NCBI GenBank assembly: GCA_004173185.1
Contig: SEFZ01000026.1
Span: forward strand, 1-61,995
Length of the DNA stretch: 61,995 bases
Reading direction: 5' to 3'
From: Sphingomonadales bacterium
GTDB lineage: Bacteria > Pseudomonadota > Alphaproteobacteria > Sphingomonadales > Sphingomonadaceae
The notes beneath the pieces are model-generated. The model ran no database searches and was not told where the DNA came from. It saw only the letters and a program-made list of their open reading frames with translations. The translations under genes and the position numbers were made by a program. The stretch's first letter is position 1; each line of letters opens with the position of its first letter. Positions 35,745 to 44,555 of this stretch are shown here, piece by piece.

Positions 35745-36557
35745 ATGAGACACATGGCGTCAAACGATTCTGTCAAGGAGAGCAAAGGTGCGGGCGGCAG
35801 CCAGACATTGCTGCGCGGTCTCGACGTGATCGAGGCCGTTGCCGATGGTCCGATCACGCTTGCCGATCTCGCCGCGCGGCTCGACCTCACGCGCTCGACG
35901 ACGCACCGGCTGGCGACCGCATTGGTCGAGCGCCGCTACCTCACCTTCGTGCCGCGCCTCGGCTATCAGTTCGGGCCGAAGCTGCTCGAGCTGGGCTTCC
36001 TCGCGCAGCAGCACACCGATGTCGTCCAGATCGCGCGGCCGCATCTCGAGGCGCTGGCGGCGGCGACCGAGGATACGGTGCATCTGGGCGTGCTCGAAAG
36101 CGAACGGGCGCTTTATCTCGACAAGATTCCCGGCCGCCGCCGCATCGAGATCAGCAGCCGCGTGGGCGATCGCCATCCGCTGACCTCCACCGGGCTGGGC
36201 AAGGCGCTGCTGCTCGACGACAACGCCGCGCATTGGCGCAAATTGTTTGACGAGGATCGCGCCACCGGCTCGCCGCCCGCCGATTATGACGTGTGGCTCG
36301 CGCGTATGCAGGGCTATGTGAACGACGGCCGCGCCTTCGATCTCGAAGAGAATGAAGACCGTATCCGCTGTGTCGCCGCACCGGTGCGCGATTTCAGCGG
36401 CAATATCGTCGCGGCACTCAGCGTCTCCTCGGCGGCGCAATATATGTCCGATCAGCGCATGTCCGATCTCACCCATGAAGTGATGGCGACGGCAGCGGCG
36501 ATCAGCAGCGACATGGGATTTTCGGACCAGAACGCGCCGCGGCGCGGGCGGCGATAG
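35745..36557 (+). CDS. IclR family transcriptional regulator
   Basis: 270 residues from the ATG at 35745 (an ATG at 35754 is also possible). The N-terminal winged helix (about 20-75) has LLRGLDVIEAVADG, LADLAARLDLTRSTTHRLATAL and RRYLTF. The C-terminal effector domain (about 90-260) has EDTVHLGVLESERALYLDK, RVGDRHPLTSTGLGKALL and IRCVAAPVRDFSGNIVAALSVS (quoted in part). As the only regulator in the cluster it probably controls the divergent rhamnose operon and itself; the effector may be L-rhamnonate or a keto-acid. The SDR gene follows 8 bases later. Confidence 0.9.
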   Translation: MRHMASNDSVKESKGAGGSQTLLRGLDVIEAVADGPITLADLAARLDLTRSTTHRLATALVERRYLTFVPRLGYQFGPKLLELGFLAQQHTDVVQIARPHLEALAAATEDTVHLGVLESERALYLDKIPGRRRIEISSRVGDRHPLTSTGLGKALLLDDNAAHWRKLFDEDRATGSPPADYDVWLARMQGYVNDGRAFDLEENEDRIRCVAAPVRDFSGNIVAALSVSSAAQYMSDQRMSDLTHEVMATAAAISSDMGFSDQNAPRRGRR

Positions 36558-36565
36558 GAGACGGA

Positions 36566-37330
36566 ATGGGGCTTCTCGACGGCAAGACTGTGCTGATTAC
36601 GGGAGGTTCCGCCGGTATCGGCCGTGCCGCCGCTATCGAATGCGCGCGCCAGGGCGCCGATGTCGCGATCAACTATGTCGGCGATGACAGCGTCGCGCAA
36701 AGCTGCCTTGCGGAGATCGAGACGCTTGGCCGACGCGTTTTCGCGCTCAACGCCGATGTCGCCGATCCGGCCACGGCCAAGGCGTTCGTCGCAGGGGCGA
36801 TACGGGCTTTGGGCAAGGTCGATGTGCTGGTGTCGAACGCCGGCATCTGCCCGTTTCACGCATTTCTCGACATGCCGGTCGAGACGTTTGAGCGCACCAT
36901 GCGGGTCAATCTCCACGGCGCATATTGGATGGTGCAGGCGGCTGCGAATGCCATGGTCGAGCAGGGGAGTGGCGGCGCGATCGTCGCGGTCTCGTCGATC
37001 TCGGCGCTCGTTGGCGGCGAGTATCAGACGCATTACACGCCGACCAAGGCAGGGGTGCACTCGCTGATGCAGAGCGCGGCGATTGCGCTCGGCAAGCATG
37101 GCATCCGTTGCAATTCGGTGCTGCCCGGCACGATCCTGACCGACATCAACAAGGACGATCTCGCCGATCCCGAAAAGCGCGAGCGAATGGCTGCGCGCAT
37201 TCCGCTCGGGCGGCTTGGGGCACCCGAGGATCTGGCCGGGCCGATCGTTTTTCTCGCGTCAGACATGGCGCGTTACGTCACCGGGGCGGCCTTGCTCGTC
37301 GACGGTGGGGCTTTCGTTAACCTGCAATAA
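36566..37330 (+). CDS. SDR oxidoreductase, probable L-rhamnose 1-dehydrogenase
   Basis: 254 residues. SDR motifs: TGGSAGIGRAAA, NADVADPA, VSNAGICPFHAFLDM, VSSISALVGGEYQTHYTPTKAG (Ser and YxxxK catalytic residues) and C-terminal VDGGAFVN. The CPFH/FLDM segment and context match L-rhamnose 1-dehydrogenases of the non-phosphorylative pathway, which oxidise L-rhamnose to its lactone with NAD(P)+. It is co-transcribed with iclR (8-base gap) and lies 41 bases before the Gfo/Idh gene. Substrate is inferred. Confidence 0.85.
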   Translation: MGLLDGKTVLITGGSAGIGRAAAIECARQGADVAINYVGDDSVAQSCLAEIETLGRRVFALNADVADPATAKAFVAGAIRALGKVDVLVSNAGICPFHAFLDMPVETFERTMRVNLHGAYWMVQAAANAMVEQGSGGAIVAVSSISALVGGEYQTHYTPTKAGVHSLMQSAAIALGKHGIRCNSVLPGTILTDINKDDLADPEKRERMAARIPLGRLGAPEDLAGPIVFLASDMARYVTGAALLVDGGAFVNLQ

Positions 37331-37371
37331 TTGGGGCCGCCAAGGCCCGACAATCCTGGAGAGGAAGACAT

Positions 37372-38808
37372 ATGCAACGCCGTGACGTGATGAAGGGCCT
37401 CGCCGCCGGTATGGCAACCGCCACTGCATTGGAGGCGCAAGCCGCCACTGCTGGCCCGAAGCGCAAGCGCTATGTCGCGGTCGGCACCGGCAGCCGCAGC
37501 CGGATGTTTCAGGAGGCGCTGTGGGGCCCGCAAAAGGCGCATGGCGAACTGGTCGCGACTTGCGACATCAATCCGGGTCGCCTCGATTATGTCGCGCGCC
37601 GCGCCGCCGAAGCCGGGGTCGCGGCTCCCAAGCCTTATCTTGCCGCGGATTTCGACAAGATGCTGCGCGAGATGAAGCCCGATGCAGTGATCGTCACTCC
37701 GCCCGACGCGCTCCATGACGATTATATCGTCCGCGCGCTCGATGCCGGTTGCGACGTCATCACCGAGAAGCCGATGACCACCACTGCCGCCAAGGCGCAG
37801 CGGATCATCGATGCGGTCAAGCGCAGCGGCAAGCAGGTGCGCGTCACCTTCAACTATCGCTATTCGCCGTTCCGCAGCCAGATCAAGGAACTGCTGATGT
37901 CGGGCGAGATCGGCGACATTTTGTCGGTCGATTTTCACTGGCTGCTCAACACCGTGCACGGCGCCGATTATTTCCGCCGCTGGCATGCGGACAAGGCGAT
38001 TTCGGGCGGCTTGATGGTCCACAAATCGACCCACCATTTCGATCTGGTCAATTGGTGGCTGTCGGACATGCCGGTCGAAGTCAGCGCAGTCGGCAAGCGC
38101 GAATTCTACACACCCGCAATGGGGCGCCGCCTGGGGCTGAAGGAAACGCATAAGCGCTGCCTGACCTGCACCGAAAAGGCCGATTGCAGCTTTTACTTCG
38201 ATCTCGCCGCCGATCCGGGGCTGAAGGCGCTCTACCTCGATAACGAGAAATACGATGGCTATCACCGCGATCAGTGCGTCTGGCGCGAGGGGATCACTAT
38301 CGAGGACACGATGAACGTCATCGCGCGTTATTCGGGCGGGGCGACGCTGAGCTACAGCCTCAATGCGTTCAATGCGTGGGAAGGATATACCGTGGCGTTC
38401 AACGGCACCAAGGGGCGGATCGAGCATAGCGTGGTCGAGGATGCCGTGGTTGCGGGTGCGACCAAGGCGACCGGGGACGACCGCATCCAGACGCGCGTGA
38501 TCCCGATGCGTGGCCAGCCGCGGATCATCGAGCCGTGGACGGGCTCGGGCGGCCATGGCGGCGGCGACGCAGTGATGCTCGCCGATATCTTCGATCCGGG
38601 CGCGAAGGCCGATCCGCTGATGCGCGCGGCGGATCATCGCGGCGGCGCGGCTTCGATCCTTGTCGGCGTGGCGGCAAATCGCTGCTTCGAGACCGGCCAG
38701 CCGGTCAAAATTGCCGATCTGGTCACCGGGCTCGATTGGCCCGATTATCCCAAGATGCCGAATCACACCGATCCCGTTCCGATGCCCCGGCAAACCAATC
38801 AGGTTTGA
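37372..38808 (+). CDS. Gfo/Idh/MocA family oxidoreductase with Tat-like signal
   Basis: 478 residues. The N-terminus QRRDVMKGLAAGMATATAL resembles a twin-arginine signal, so the protein may be exported with bound NAD. A Rossmann domain follows (VAVGTGSRSRMF, DAVIVTPPDALHDD) with the EKPMTTT motif, then the C-terminal sheet (MVHKSTHHFDLVNWWLSD). A CLTCTEKADCSFYF insertion carries three Cys. Some exported Gfo/Idh proteins are NAD-dependent glycosidases (GH109-like), so this may be a glycosidase and not a dehydrogenase. Substrate unknown; the locus suggests a rhamnose-containing glycan. Confidence 0.8.
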   Translation: MQRRDVMKGLAAGMATATALEAQAATAGPKRKRYVAVGTGSRSRMFQEALWGPQKAHGELVATCDINPGRLDYVARRAAEAGVAAPKPYLAADFDKMLREMKPDAVIVTPPDALHDDYIVRALDAGCDVITEKPMTTTAAKAQRIIDAVKRSGKQVRVTFNYRYSPFRSQIKELLMSGEIGDILSVDFHWLLNTVHGADYFRRWHADKAISGGLMVHKSTHHFDLVNWWLSDMPVEVSAVGKREFYTPAMGRRLGLKETHKRCLTCTEKADCSFYFDLAADPGLKALYLDNEKYDGYHRDQCVWREGITIEDTMNVIARYSGGATLSYSLNAFNAWEGYTVAFNGTKGRIEHSVVEDAVVAGATKATGDDRIQTRVIPMRGQPRIIEPWTGSGGHGGGDAVMLADIFDPGAKADPLMRAADHRGGAASILVGVAANRCFETGQPVKIADLVTGLDWPDYPKMPNHTDPVPMPRQTNQV

Positions 38809-38812
38809 TCGG

Positions 38813-41035
38813 GTGACATTTCGCTATCTGGGCCTTGCTTCGCTCGTCATCGCTGCGCCCGTGGGGGCGCAGCCGATCGACCGGCACGCATTGGTGACGC
38901 GGCACAACATCACGCTGACGCAGGTCGATCGCCATGCTCCGCTGATGCTCGGCAATGGCGATCTCGGCTTCACCGCCGATATTACCGGGCTCCAGACCTT
39001 TCCGGAGCAATATTCGCCGGTCGCGCCCCTGCTGACGATGGCGCAATGGGCGTGGCACAGCTTCCCCAATCCGAACGGCTATACCGAGAAGGATGGGCTG
39101 GTGATGGTCCCGGTGCCCGGCCGGGGCGAGCAGCCTTATCCGTGGATCCGCGACTGGTCCGAGATCGAGAAGCGCCCCGCGCTCAAATGGCTGCGCGAGA
39201 ATCCGCACCGTTTCTCGCTCGGCCGTCTCGGGCTGGCGCTGTTGCGCGGCGACGGATCGCAGGCAGTGTTCTCCGATCTGAGCCAGACCAGCCAGACGCT
39301 CAATCTGTGGACCGGCGCGCTTACCTCTAATTTCGTGTTCGATGGTGCGCCGGTCACCGTCGAGACCCGCGTTGCGGCGGGGCGTGACATGGTGATGGTC
39401 TCGATCAAATCGCCGCTGGTGAAGAAGGGGCGGATCGGCGTCGACGTGCGCTATCCCGGCGTCTCGGCGAAGATCAATCCGGACCCGTCCGACTGGGCGC
39501 ATGACGACGCGCACCAGACGCGGACGCTGGCGAGCGACAAGGGCAAGCTCCAGCTTGAGCGCAAGCTCGACGGCACGACCTATTATTCGAGCATCGCCGC
39601 TCCGCGCGGCGTGATCGCCGGCAACGGCGCGCACCGCTTCCGCGTGCTTTCGCGGGGAAGCGACACGCTGAGCGTCACGGTCAGCTTCGATCGGACCGCC
39701 CAGGCTCCCGGCAAATATGATCCCGATTCCGCCGACGAGCATTGGGAGAGTTTCTGGGAACGCGGCGGGATGGTCGATTTCTCCGGCAGCACCGATCCGC
39801 GCGCGTCCGAGCTGGAGCGCCGCGTGGTGCTCTCGCAATATCTATCCGCGATCAACGATGCCGGCGAATATCCCTCGCAGGAGGAAGGGCTGTTCTCGAA
39901 CAGCTGGAACGGCAAATTCCACCTCGAGGTTCATCCGCTCCACGTCGCGCATTGGGCAAGCTGGGGCCGCCCGGCGCTGTTGGAAAAGAGCCTTGCCTGG
40001 TATGTCAGCCAGATTCCCCGCGCGAAGGAAGTCGCCAAAAGCCACGGCGTAGACGGCGCGTGGTGGACCAAGATGTCCGGGCCGGAGGGGTGGAACAGTC
40101 CCTCGACGATCAACCCGTTCATCATGTGGCAGCAGCCCAATCCGATCTACATGGCCGAGCTCGCCTGGCGCGCCAGCCCCGAACCCGAGACGATCGCGCG
40201 CTACGCCGAACTGGTCGAGGAGACCGCCAAGCTGCTGGCAAGCTGGCCGCAAAAGGACGGCGCGCGCTATGTGCTTGGCCCGCCGATCGTGCCGGTGCAG
40301 GAAAACCATCCGCCGCTGACCACCATGAACCCGGCCTATGAAACCGAGTTTTTCCGCTGGGGGCTGGAGGCCGCGCAGCAATGGCGCATCCGTCGCGGGC
40401 AGCAACGCGATCCGAAATGGCAGGCAGTGATCGATGGTCTCGCGCCGCCCGCCAAGCGCGACGGGCTGTATCTGCCGGTCGAGAGCGAGCCCGATTTCTG
40501 GACCTCGACCCGGTCGGCTGCGTGCAGCGGCCATGCCGAGCTGCCCAAATGCCTTAATCGCGATCACCCCTCGTTCCTGATGGCCTGGGGGATGATCCCC
40601 GGCGCGCGGATCGACATGGAGACGATGCGGCGCACGTTGCGCGCGACCGAGCGGCATTGGGATCTGCGCCAGACCTGGGGCTGGGACTTTCCGGTGGTGG
40701 CGATGACTGCCGCGCGGCTGGGCGAGCCGGAGAATGCAGTGGACTGGCTGTTCCGCGATCTGCCCAACAATAAATGGGGCGTGAGCGGAATGACGCCGCG
40801 CGTCCATCTGGCGGAAGAGAAGCAATTGGTCGGGGCCGCCGCGGCCCATGCCGGCATGGGCCCGGACGGCCCCGGCTATGCGCGCGCGGCAGAGACCTAT
40901 TTCCCGTCGAACGGATCGCTGCTGCTTGCAGTAGGGATGATGGCGGCGGGCTGGGACGGCTCGACCGGACCCGCGCCGGGCTTCCCGAAACAGGGCTGGA
41001 AGGTCCGCACCGAAGGCATCAAGCCGATCCCCTGA
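38813..41035 (+). CDS. Large secreted six-hairpin glycosidase-like protein
   Basis: 740 residues from the GTG at 38813, selected because a Sec signal begins there (FRYLGLASLVIAAPVGAQ). An N-terminal beta-sandwich region (about 40-330) has MLGNGDLGFTADITGLQTFP and MAQWAWHSFPNP; the C-terminal half (about 345-740) is rich in Trp and helices like an (alpha/alpha)6 barrel: FSNSWNGKFHLEVHPLHVAHWASW, WWQ-type repeats and WDLRQTWGWDFPV (quoted in part). This fits six-hairpin glycosidases, but I could not place it in a numbered GH family. It is directly downstream of the Gfo/Idh gene and probably processes the same rhamnose-rich polymer. Confidence 0.7.
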   Translation: MTFRYLGLASLVIAAPVGAQPIDRHALVTRHNITLTQVDRHAPLMLGNGDLGFTADITGLQTFPEQYSPVAPLLTMAQWAWHSFPNPNGYTEKDGLVMVPVPGRGEQPYPWIRDWSEIEKRPALKWLRENPHRFSLGRLGLALLRGDGSQAVFSDLSQTSQTLNLWTGALTSNFVFDGAPVTVETRVAAGRDMVMVSIKSPLVKKGRIGVDVRYPGVSAKINPDPSDWAHDDAHQTRTLASDKGKLQLERKLDGTTYYSSIAAPRGVIAGNGAHRFRVLSRGSDTLSVTVSFDRTAQAPGKYDPDSADEHWESFWERGGMVDFSGSTDPRASELERRVVLSQYLSAINDAGEYPSQEEGLFSNSWNGKFHLEVHPLHVAHWASWGRPALLEKSLAWYVSQIPRAKEVAKSHGVDGAWWTKMSGPEGWNSPSTINPFIMWQQPNPIYMAELAWRASPEPETIARYAELVEETAKLLASWPQKDGARYVLGPPIVPVQENHPPLTTMNPAYETEFFRWGLEAAQQWRIRRGQQRDPKWQAVIDGLAPPAKRDGLYLPVESEPDFWTSTRSAACSGHAELPKCLNRDHPSFLMAWGMIPGARIDMETMRRTLRATERHWDLRQTWGWDFPVVAMTAARLGEPENAVDWLFRDLPNNKWGVSGMTPRVHLAEEKQLVGAAAAHAGMGPDGPGYARAAETYFPSNGSLLLAVGMMAAGWDGSTGPAPGFPKQGWKVRTEGIKPIP

Positions 41036-41044
41036 TCCACCGGC

Positions 41045-41115
41045 GTCGGATGACATTGGTCTGACCCGCCCACTCTGAGCGGAGTTCCGATGGGATCTGA
41101 CTCATGTCATCCGAC
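41045..41115. repeat. Long-range inverted repeat with two operator-like dyads
   Basis: GTCGGATGACAT (41045-41056) and ATGTCATCCGAC (41104-41115) are perfect 12-base inverted repeats 47 bases apart. The arms are themselves partly palindromic: GTC-GGAT-GAC on the left and TGTC-atcc-GACA (41105-41116) on the right. The element lies between the convergent ends of the glycosidase and the receptor genes. Confidence 0.7.
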
Positions 41116-41128
41116 ACCAGCGGCAGGC

Positions 41129-41162
41129 AAAAAAAGGGGGGGCACGGTTGCCCGCGCCCCCC
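41129..41162 (-). terminator. Rho-independent terminator of the TonB receptor gene
   Basis: On the minus strand GGGGGGCGCGG, loop GCAA, CCGTGCCCCCC form an 11-bp stem (one G-T pair), followed by one more C and seven T. This is a strong intrinsic terminator 21 bases after the receptor stop at 41184. Confidence 0.88.
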
Positions 41163-41183
41163 AAACGGCCTGATGCGCTCAGG

Positions 41184-44100
41184 TCAGAACTTGATGACCG
41201 TGCTGGCGAAGAACACCTGTCCCTCGACATCATAGGTCGCCGCGAACGTGTTGGCGGCCGGCGAAGGCGTGCCCACGATCGGCGGATATTTGTTGAACAG
41301 GTTACGCACGCCGGCGGTGAACTGGATCTTGTCCGACGCTTCGAACGCGGCGGTGAGATCGAAATAGTTCTGCGTCGGGATCACCGGCTTGGTCAGCGAG
41401 TCGAGCGTGGGCACGGTGGCACCCGCACGGCGGCTGGGCAGGACATGGGTGTCGACCGTGACTTCGCCGATGTACCGGTGACGAAGGCTGAGTGCCACCG
41501 GACCGTTACGCAGCGTGACGCGGGTCATGCCCTTCCATTCGGGGATCGGCTGGCCGCAGGTCTGGCCGAACGCCCCGACACACTCGTTGGTGATGTTGGG
41601 GAATGCCTGCACCGGCGTGATCGTGAACTCGCGGGTCCAGCTCTGATAGGTCGCGAAGTCGAGGCGCAGCTCCTCGCCAAACAGCGTGCCGAGCGGCGCG
41701 TTGTAGCTCAGCTCGAAATCGATGCCCGAGGTCTTGATGCCGCCGGTATTGGCATTGATCGTCGAGATGTAGTTCGGCGCTGCGATTGCGCCCGTCACCG
41801 TCTCGCGGTTCACTGCGCGGCAGAACTCGCTATTGGCATCCTGGAGGATGTTATAGCAGAGGTTCAGCACGTTGGCCGCGCCGCCGCCCAGCGATGCGAT
41901 GGCACCGTCCAGCTTGATGTCGAAATAATCGACCGTGATCGAAAGACGCGGGATGAAGGTTGGCGTGAACACCACGCCGAACGTCTTGGTGTCGGAAACT
42001 TCGGCGCCCACGTTCGGATTGCCGCCTAGCACCTGATTGATGAAGTTGTTGGGCTGAACGTTGAGCGTGAACACCGATGCCGCCGGCACGCCGGTCGCGA
42101 CGCACACTGCGCGCACCGCCGCCGTCTGCTGCGCCGCCGGCTGGCGGCTGGAGCAGGGATCGACCAGCGAAGGACCGCTCGTCGTGCGGCCGCCAAACAG
42201 CTCGCCGACATTTGGCGCGCGGATCGCATGCTGGAACTGGCCACGGAAGGCGATGTCCTTGGTCGGTGCCCATTCGCCACCGAGCGAATAGGTCCACACG
42301 CCGCCGATGCCGGCCAAATTATACTTCGAGTAGCGCGCTGCGCCGTTCGCGGTCAGCCGCTCAAAGGCAGGGATGCCTTTCAGGATCGGCACCTGAAGCT
42401 CGCCGTAAAATTCGGTGACCTTCTGGCCGCCCGCAGTCGGCTGCGCGGCGTTGAAGCCCGATACGTCACCCGAGGCGAGATAGCCGTCCGGCACGAACTT
42501 CGAATAAGCGCTGCGATGCTCTACGCCGAGGTTGAAGGCGATCGGGCCATAAGGCAGCGGTGCGAGCTGGCCGACGACGTTGGCGGCGAGCACTTCCTGC
42601 GATGCTTCGGTGAAGCTGGTCGACGTGATGCCGATCGCCCGGGCAGCGGCGGGCGAGATGTTTTGCCCGAAGATGTTGAGCGCGGGTGCCGCGCCGCCCT
42701 GCGAGAGCAGGCCCTGTTGGAAGCGGCTGAGCGAGATGCTGCCGTTCTGGATCTCGGTGAACGAGGTGCGGGCATAGGTGTAATAAGCGTCGTAGCTCAG
42801 ATCGGTCAGGAAGCTGTCCGACACGCTGCCGATATTGCCGCGCAGACCGACGGCGACGCGGAACACCGAACGATCGGACGAAGCGACGCGATTGCCGACA
42901 TCGGTAAGGCGGCGGCCGACATTGACCAGCGCGCGGCCGTCATTGGGCGCGTTGACCAGAGTCAGCGTGCCGTTGGTGACGTTGGCGTTGCCGGTCTCGC
43001 GCATATCCAGTTGGCGCAGCACTTCGCGAAGCGCGGGCGTCAGATAGGGATTGTTGACGTCGAACAGGAAGTTGCCGCCCGCGCCCGATGGCGGAATCTG
43101 CGAGACGACGCGGTTGTTGCTGTAATGCATTTCTGCATAGCCGGTCATCGCTTCGTTGAAATCATAATGGGCGAAGACGTTGCCCATCCAGCGCTCCTGC
43201 GGAAGGATCAGATAGGCGTCCGGGCTCAGATCGTAATCGTCGCCGGGGGTCACCGCCGGGCGAGCGGCGGTGCCGGCCGCATCGAAGGTGAAGCCGCGCG
43301 AAGTCATCGCGCTCAGGCCGGCGGCGGCAAGCGCTGCGTTATAGGCCGGGGTGTTGCCCGCCGCGTTGAACAAGGGAAGGCCCGAGAAACGGCCGTTCGG
43401 GATGGTGCCGCTGCCGCCGAAGATCAGGCCGGGGATGCCGCCTGCGCTGCGGCAGGTCTGCCCGCCGGGCACTGCCAGCGGCGTGCCTGCGCCGACCGGA
43501 TTATAGGAAGCCGCCGTCACGCAGCTATCCGCCAGCGAGGTCGCCATCGCGCCGCCGCGTTCGCCGCGCGTGATGCTGCCGCGCTTCAGATAGTTTACCG
43601 AAGCGACGATGTTGCCGCGATCGTCGGCGAAATTGCCGCCAAAGGTGAGGTCGAAATTATAGGTCGGCGTGCCGCTCGGGCGATCGATGCGGACGTCGGC
43701 GCGGGCTTCCACGCCTTCGAAATCATTGCGCATGATGAAGTTCACCACGCCGGTGATCGCGTCCGAGCCATAGACGGCCGAGGAGCCGCCGGTGACGATT
43801 TCGGTGCGTGCGATCAACGCTGCCGGAATGGTGTTGAGATCGGTCGTCTGCGACGGGCCGGAGATTGCGAAGCGGCGGCCATTGACCAGCACGAGATTCC
43901 GCTGCTCGCCAAAGCCGCGCATGTTGAGATTGGCAGTGCCCCCCGGCACGGTGTTTCCGGTCGGGCCCGAATTCTGCGAGCCGAGGAATTGCGGCGTATC
44001 GTTGAGCAGGGTCTCGATGTTCACCGTGCCGCTCAGCGAAACCTCTTCGGCGCTGAGCACCGTGACCGGCGTGGGCGCGGTCGCGCCGTTGCGGGCGAGG

Positions 44101-44267
44101 CGCGATCCGGTGACGACGATCAGATCGCCTGCTTCCGGTTCGGCCTGGGTCTGAGCTGCAGGAGCGTCCTGCGCGATAGCGGGCGCGGCGATGCCGAGCA
44201 GACACACGGCGGCGATCCCGGTGCCGCACATCAGGCGAACTCGGTTTGTAGTGCGAGATAAATTCAT
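41184..44267 (-). CDS. TonB-dependent receptor
   Basis: 1027 residues. Signal peptide about 1-33 (IAAPAIAQ). TonB box region DLIVVTGSR (about 48-56), plug domain (about 60-190) with TPVTVLSAEEV, LNMRGFGEQRNLVLVNGRR, EIVTGGSSAVYGSDAI and GVVNFIMRND, then a 22-strand barrel ending in Phe (VFFASTVIKF). Large sphingomonad receptors of this type take up oligosaccharides; position next to the rhamnose/pectin genes suggests a rhamnogalacturonan oligomer. No TonB or ExbBD is nearby. Expression probably responds to the operators upstream at 44342-44384. Confidence 0.92.
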   Translation of the reverse strand: MNLSRTTNRVRLMCGTGIAAVCLLGIAAPAIAQDAPAAQTQAEPEAGDLIVVTGSRLARNGATAPTPVTVLSAEEVSLSGTVNIETLLNDTPQFLGSQNSGPTGNTVPGGTANLNMRGFGEQRNLVLVNGRRFAISGPSQTTDLNTIPAALIARTEIVTGGSSAVYGSDAITGVVNFIMRNDFEGVEARADVRIDRPSGTPTYNFDLTFGGNFADDRGNIVASVNYLKRGSITRGERGGAMATSLADSCVTAASYNPVGAGTPLAVPGGQTCRSAGGIPGLIFGGSGTIPNGRFSGLPLFNAAGNTPAYNAALAAAGLSAMTSRGFTFDAAGTAARPAVTPGDDYDLSPDAYLILPQERWMGNVFAHYDFNEAMTGYAEMHYSNNRVVSQIPPSGAGGNFLFDVNNPYLTPALREVLRQLDMRETGNANVTNGTLTLVNAPNDGRALVNVGRRLTDVGNRVASSDRSVFRVAVGLRGNIGSVSDSFLTDLSYDAYYTYARTSFTEIQNGSISLSRFQQGLLSQGGAAPALNIFGQNISPAAARAIGITSTSFTEASQEVLAANVVGQLAPLPYGPIAFNLGVEHRSAYSKFVPDGYLASGDVSGFNAAQPTAGGQKVTEFYGELQVPILKGIPAFERLTANGAARYSKYNLAGIGGVWTYSLGGEWAPTKDIAFRGQFQHAIRAPNVGELFGGRTTSGPSLVDPCSSRQPAAQQTAAVRAVCVATGVPAASVFTLNVQPNNFINQVLGGNPNVGAEVSDTKTFGVVFTPTFIPRLSITVDYFDIKLDGAIASLGGGAANVLNLCYNILQDANSEFCRAVNRETVTGAIAAPNYISTINANTGGIKTSGIDFELSYNAPLGTLFGEELRLDFATYQSWTREFTITPVQAFPNITNECVGAFGQTCGQPIPEWKGMTRVTLRNGPVALSLRHRYIGEVTVDTHVLPSRRAGATVPTLDSLTKPVIPTQNYFDLTAAFEASDKIQFTAGVRNLFNKYPPIVGTPSPAANTFAATYDVEGQVFFASTVIKF

Positions 44268-44341
44268 GGTTGTCCCCTCTCCGAAACTTTGGCGTCTATA
44301 TATTCGAGCGCATTAGCCGGCTTGAGCCGGTCTCTAGATAG

Positions 44342-44356
44342 TCCCATATTATGGGA
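44342..44356. promoter_or_regulatory. Putative IclR operator, copy 2
   Basis: TCCCATA-T-TATGGGA, a perfect 15-base palindrome, contains the same CCATATTATGG as 35718-35728. It lies 75 bases upstream of the receptor ATG. Confidence 0.6.
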
Positions 44357-44372
44357 TGCTATTCTATAAGAT

Positions 44373-44384
44373 GGTAGCGCTACC
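44373..44384. promoter_or_regulatory. LacI-family-like operator
   Basis: GGTAGCGCTACC is a perfect 12-base palindrome with a central CG, as in many LacI-family sites that control TonB receptors. No LacI gene is in the window. Confidence 0.5.
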
Positions 44385-44555
44385 GTCAATGCGAATCCAC
44401 GCAGCCCGCAAGGGCCGGCGAGGGAGGCAAATAAGCTTGTATTATCTGGATGTTATGCGGCAGCGATCATTGTTGCCGTCCCATTTCTGGCAGAGATGGC
44501 TCGCGCTCTTCCGGCAAGATTCGGATTCTGGATACCGGTTCAGGTGCGGCGAAGC

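Larger units (their letters stand above)
44268..44555. promoter_or_regulatory. Upstream control region of the TonB receptor gene
   Basis: 288 bases without a supported gene. It holds a hairpin CCGGC-ttga-GCCGG (44317-44330, in the receptor leader), the palindrome TCCCATATTATGGGA (44342-44356) shared with the iclR promoter, and the dyad GGTAGCGCTACC (44373-44384) typical of LacI-family sites. The rest (about 44400-44555) shows nothing identifiable; the short open frames there are not convincing. Confidence 0.6.

Noticed and set aside
42228..44261. 677-codon plus-strand open frame inside the TonB receptor
   Set aside because: Shadow of the receptor gene with repetitive Ala/Arg/Asp composition and no signal or motif.
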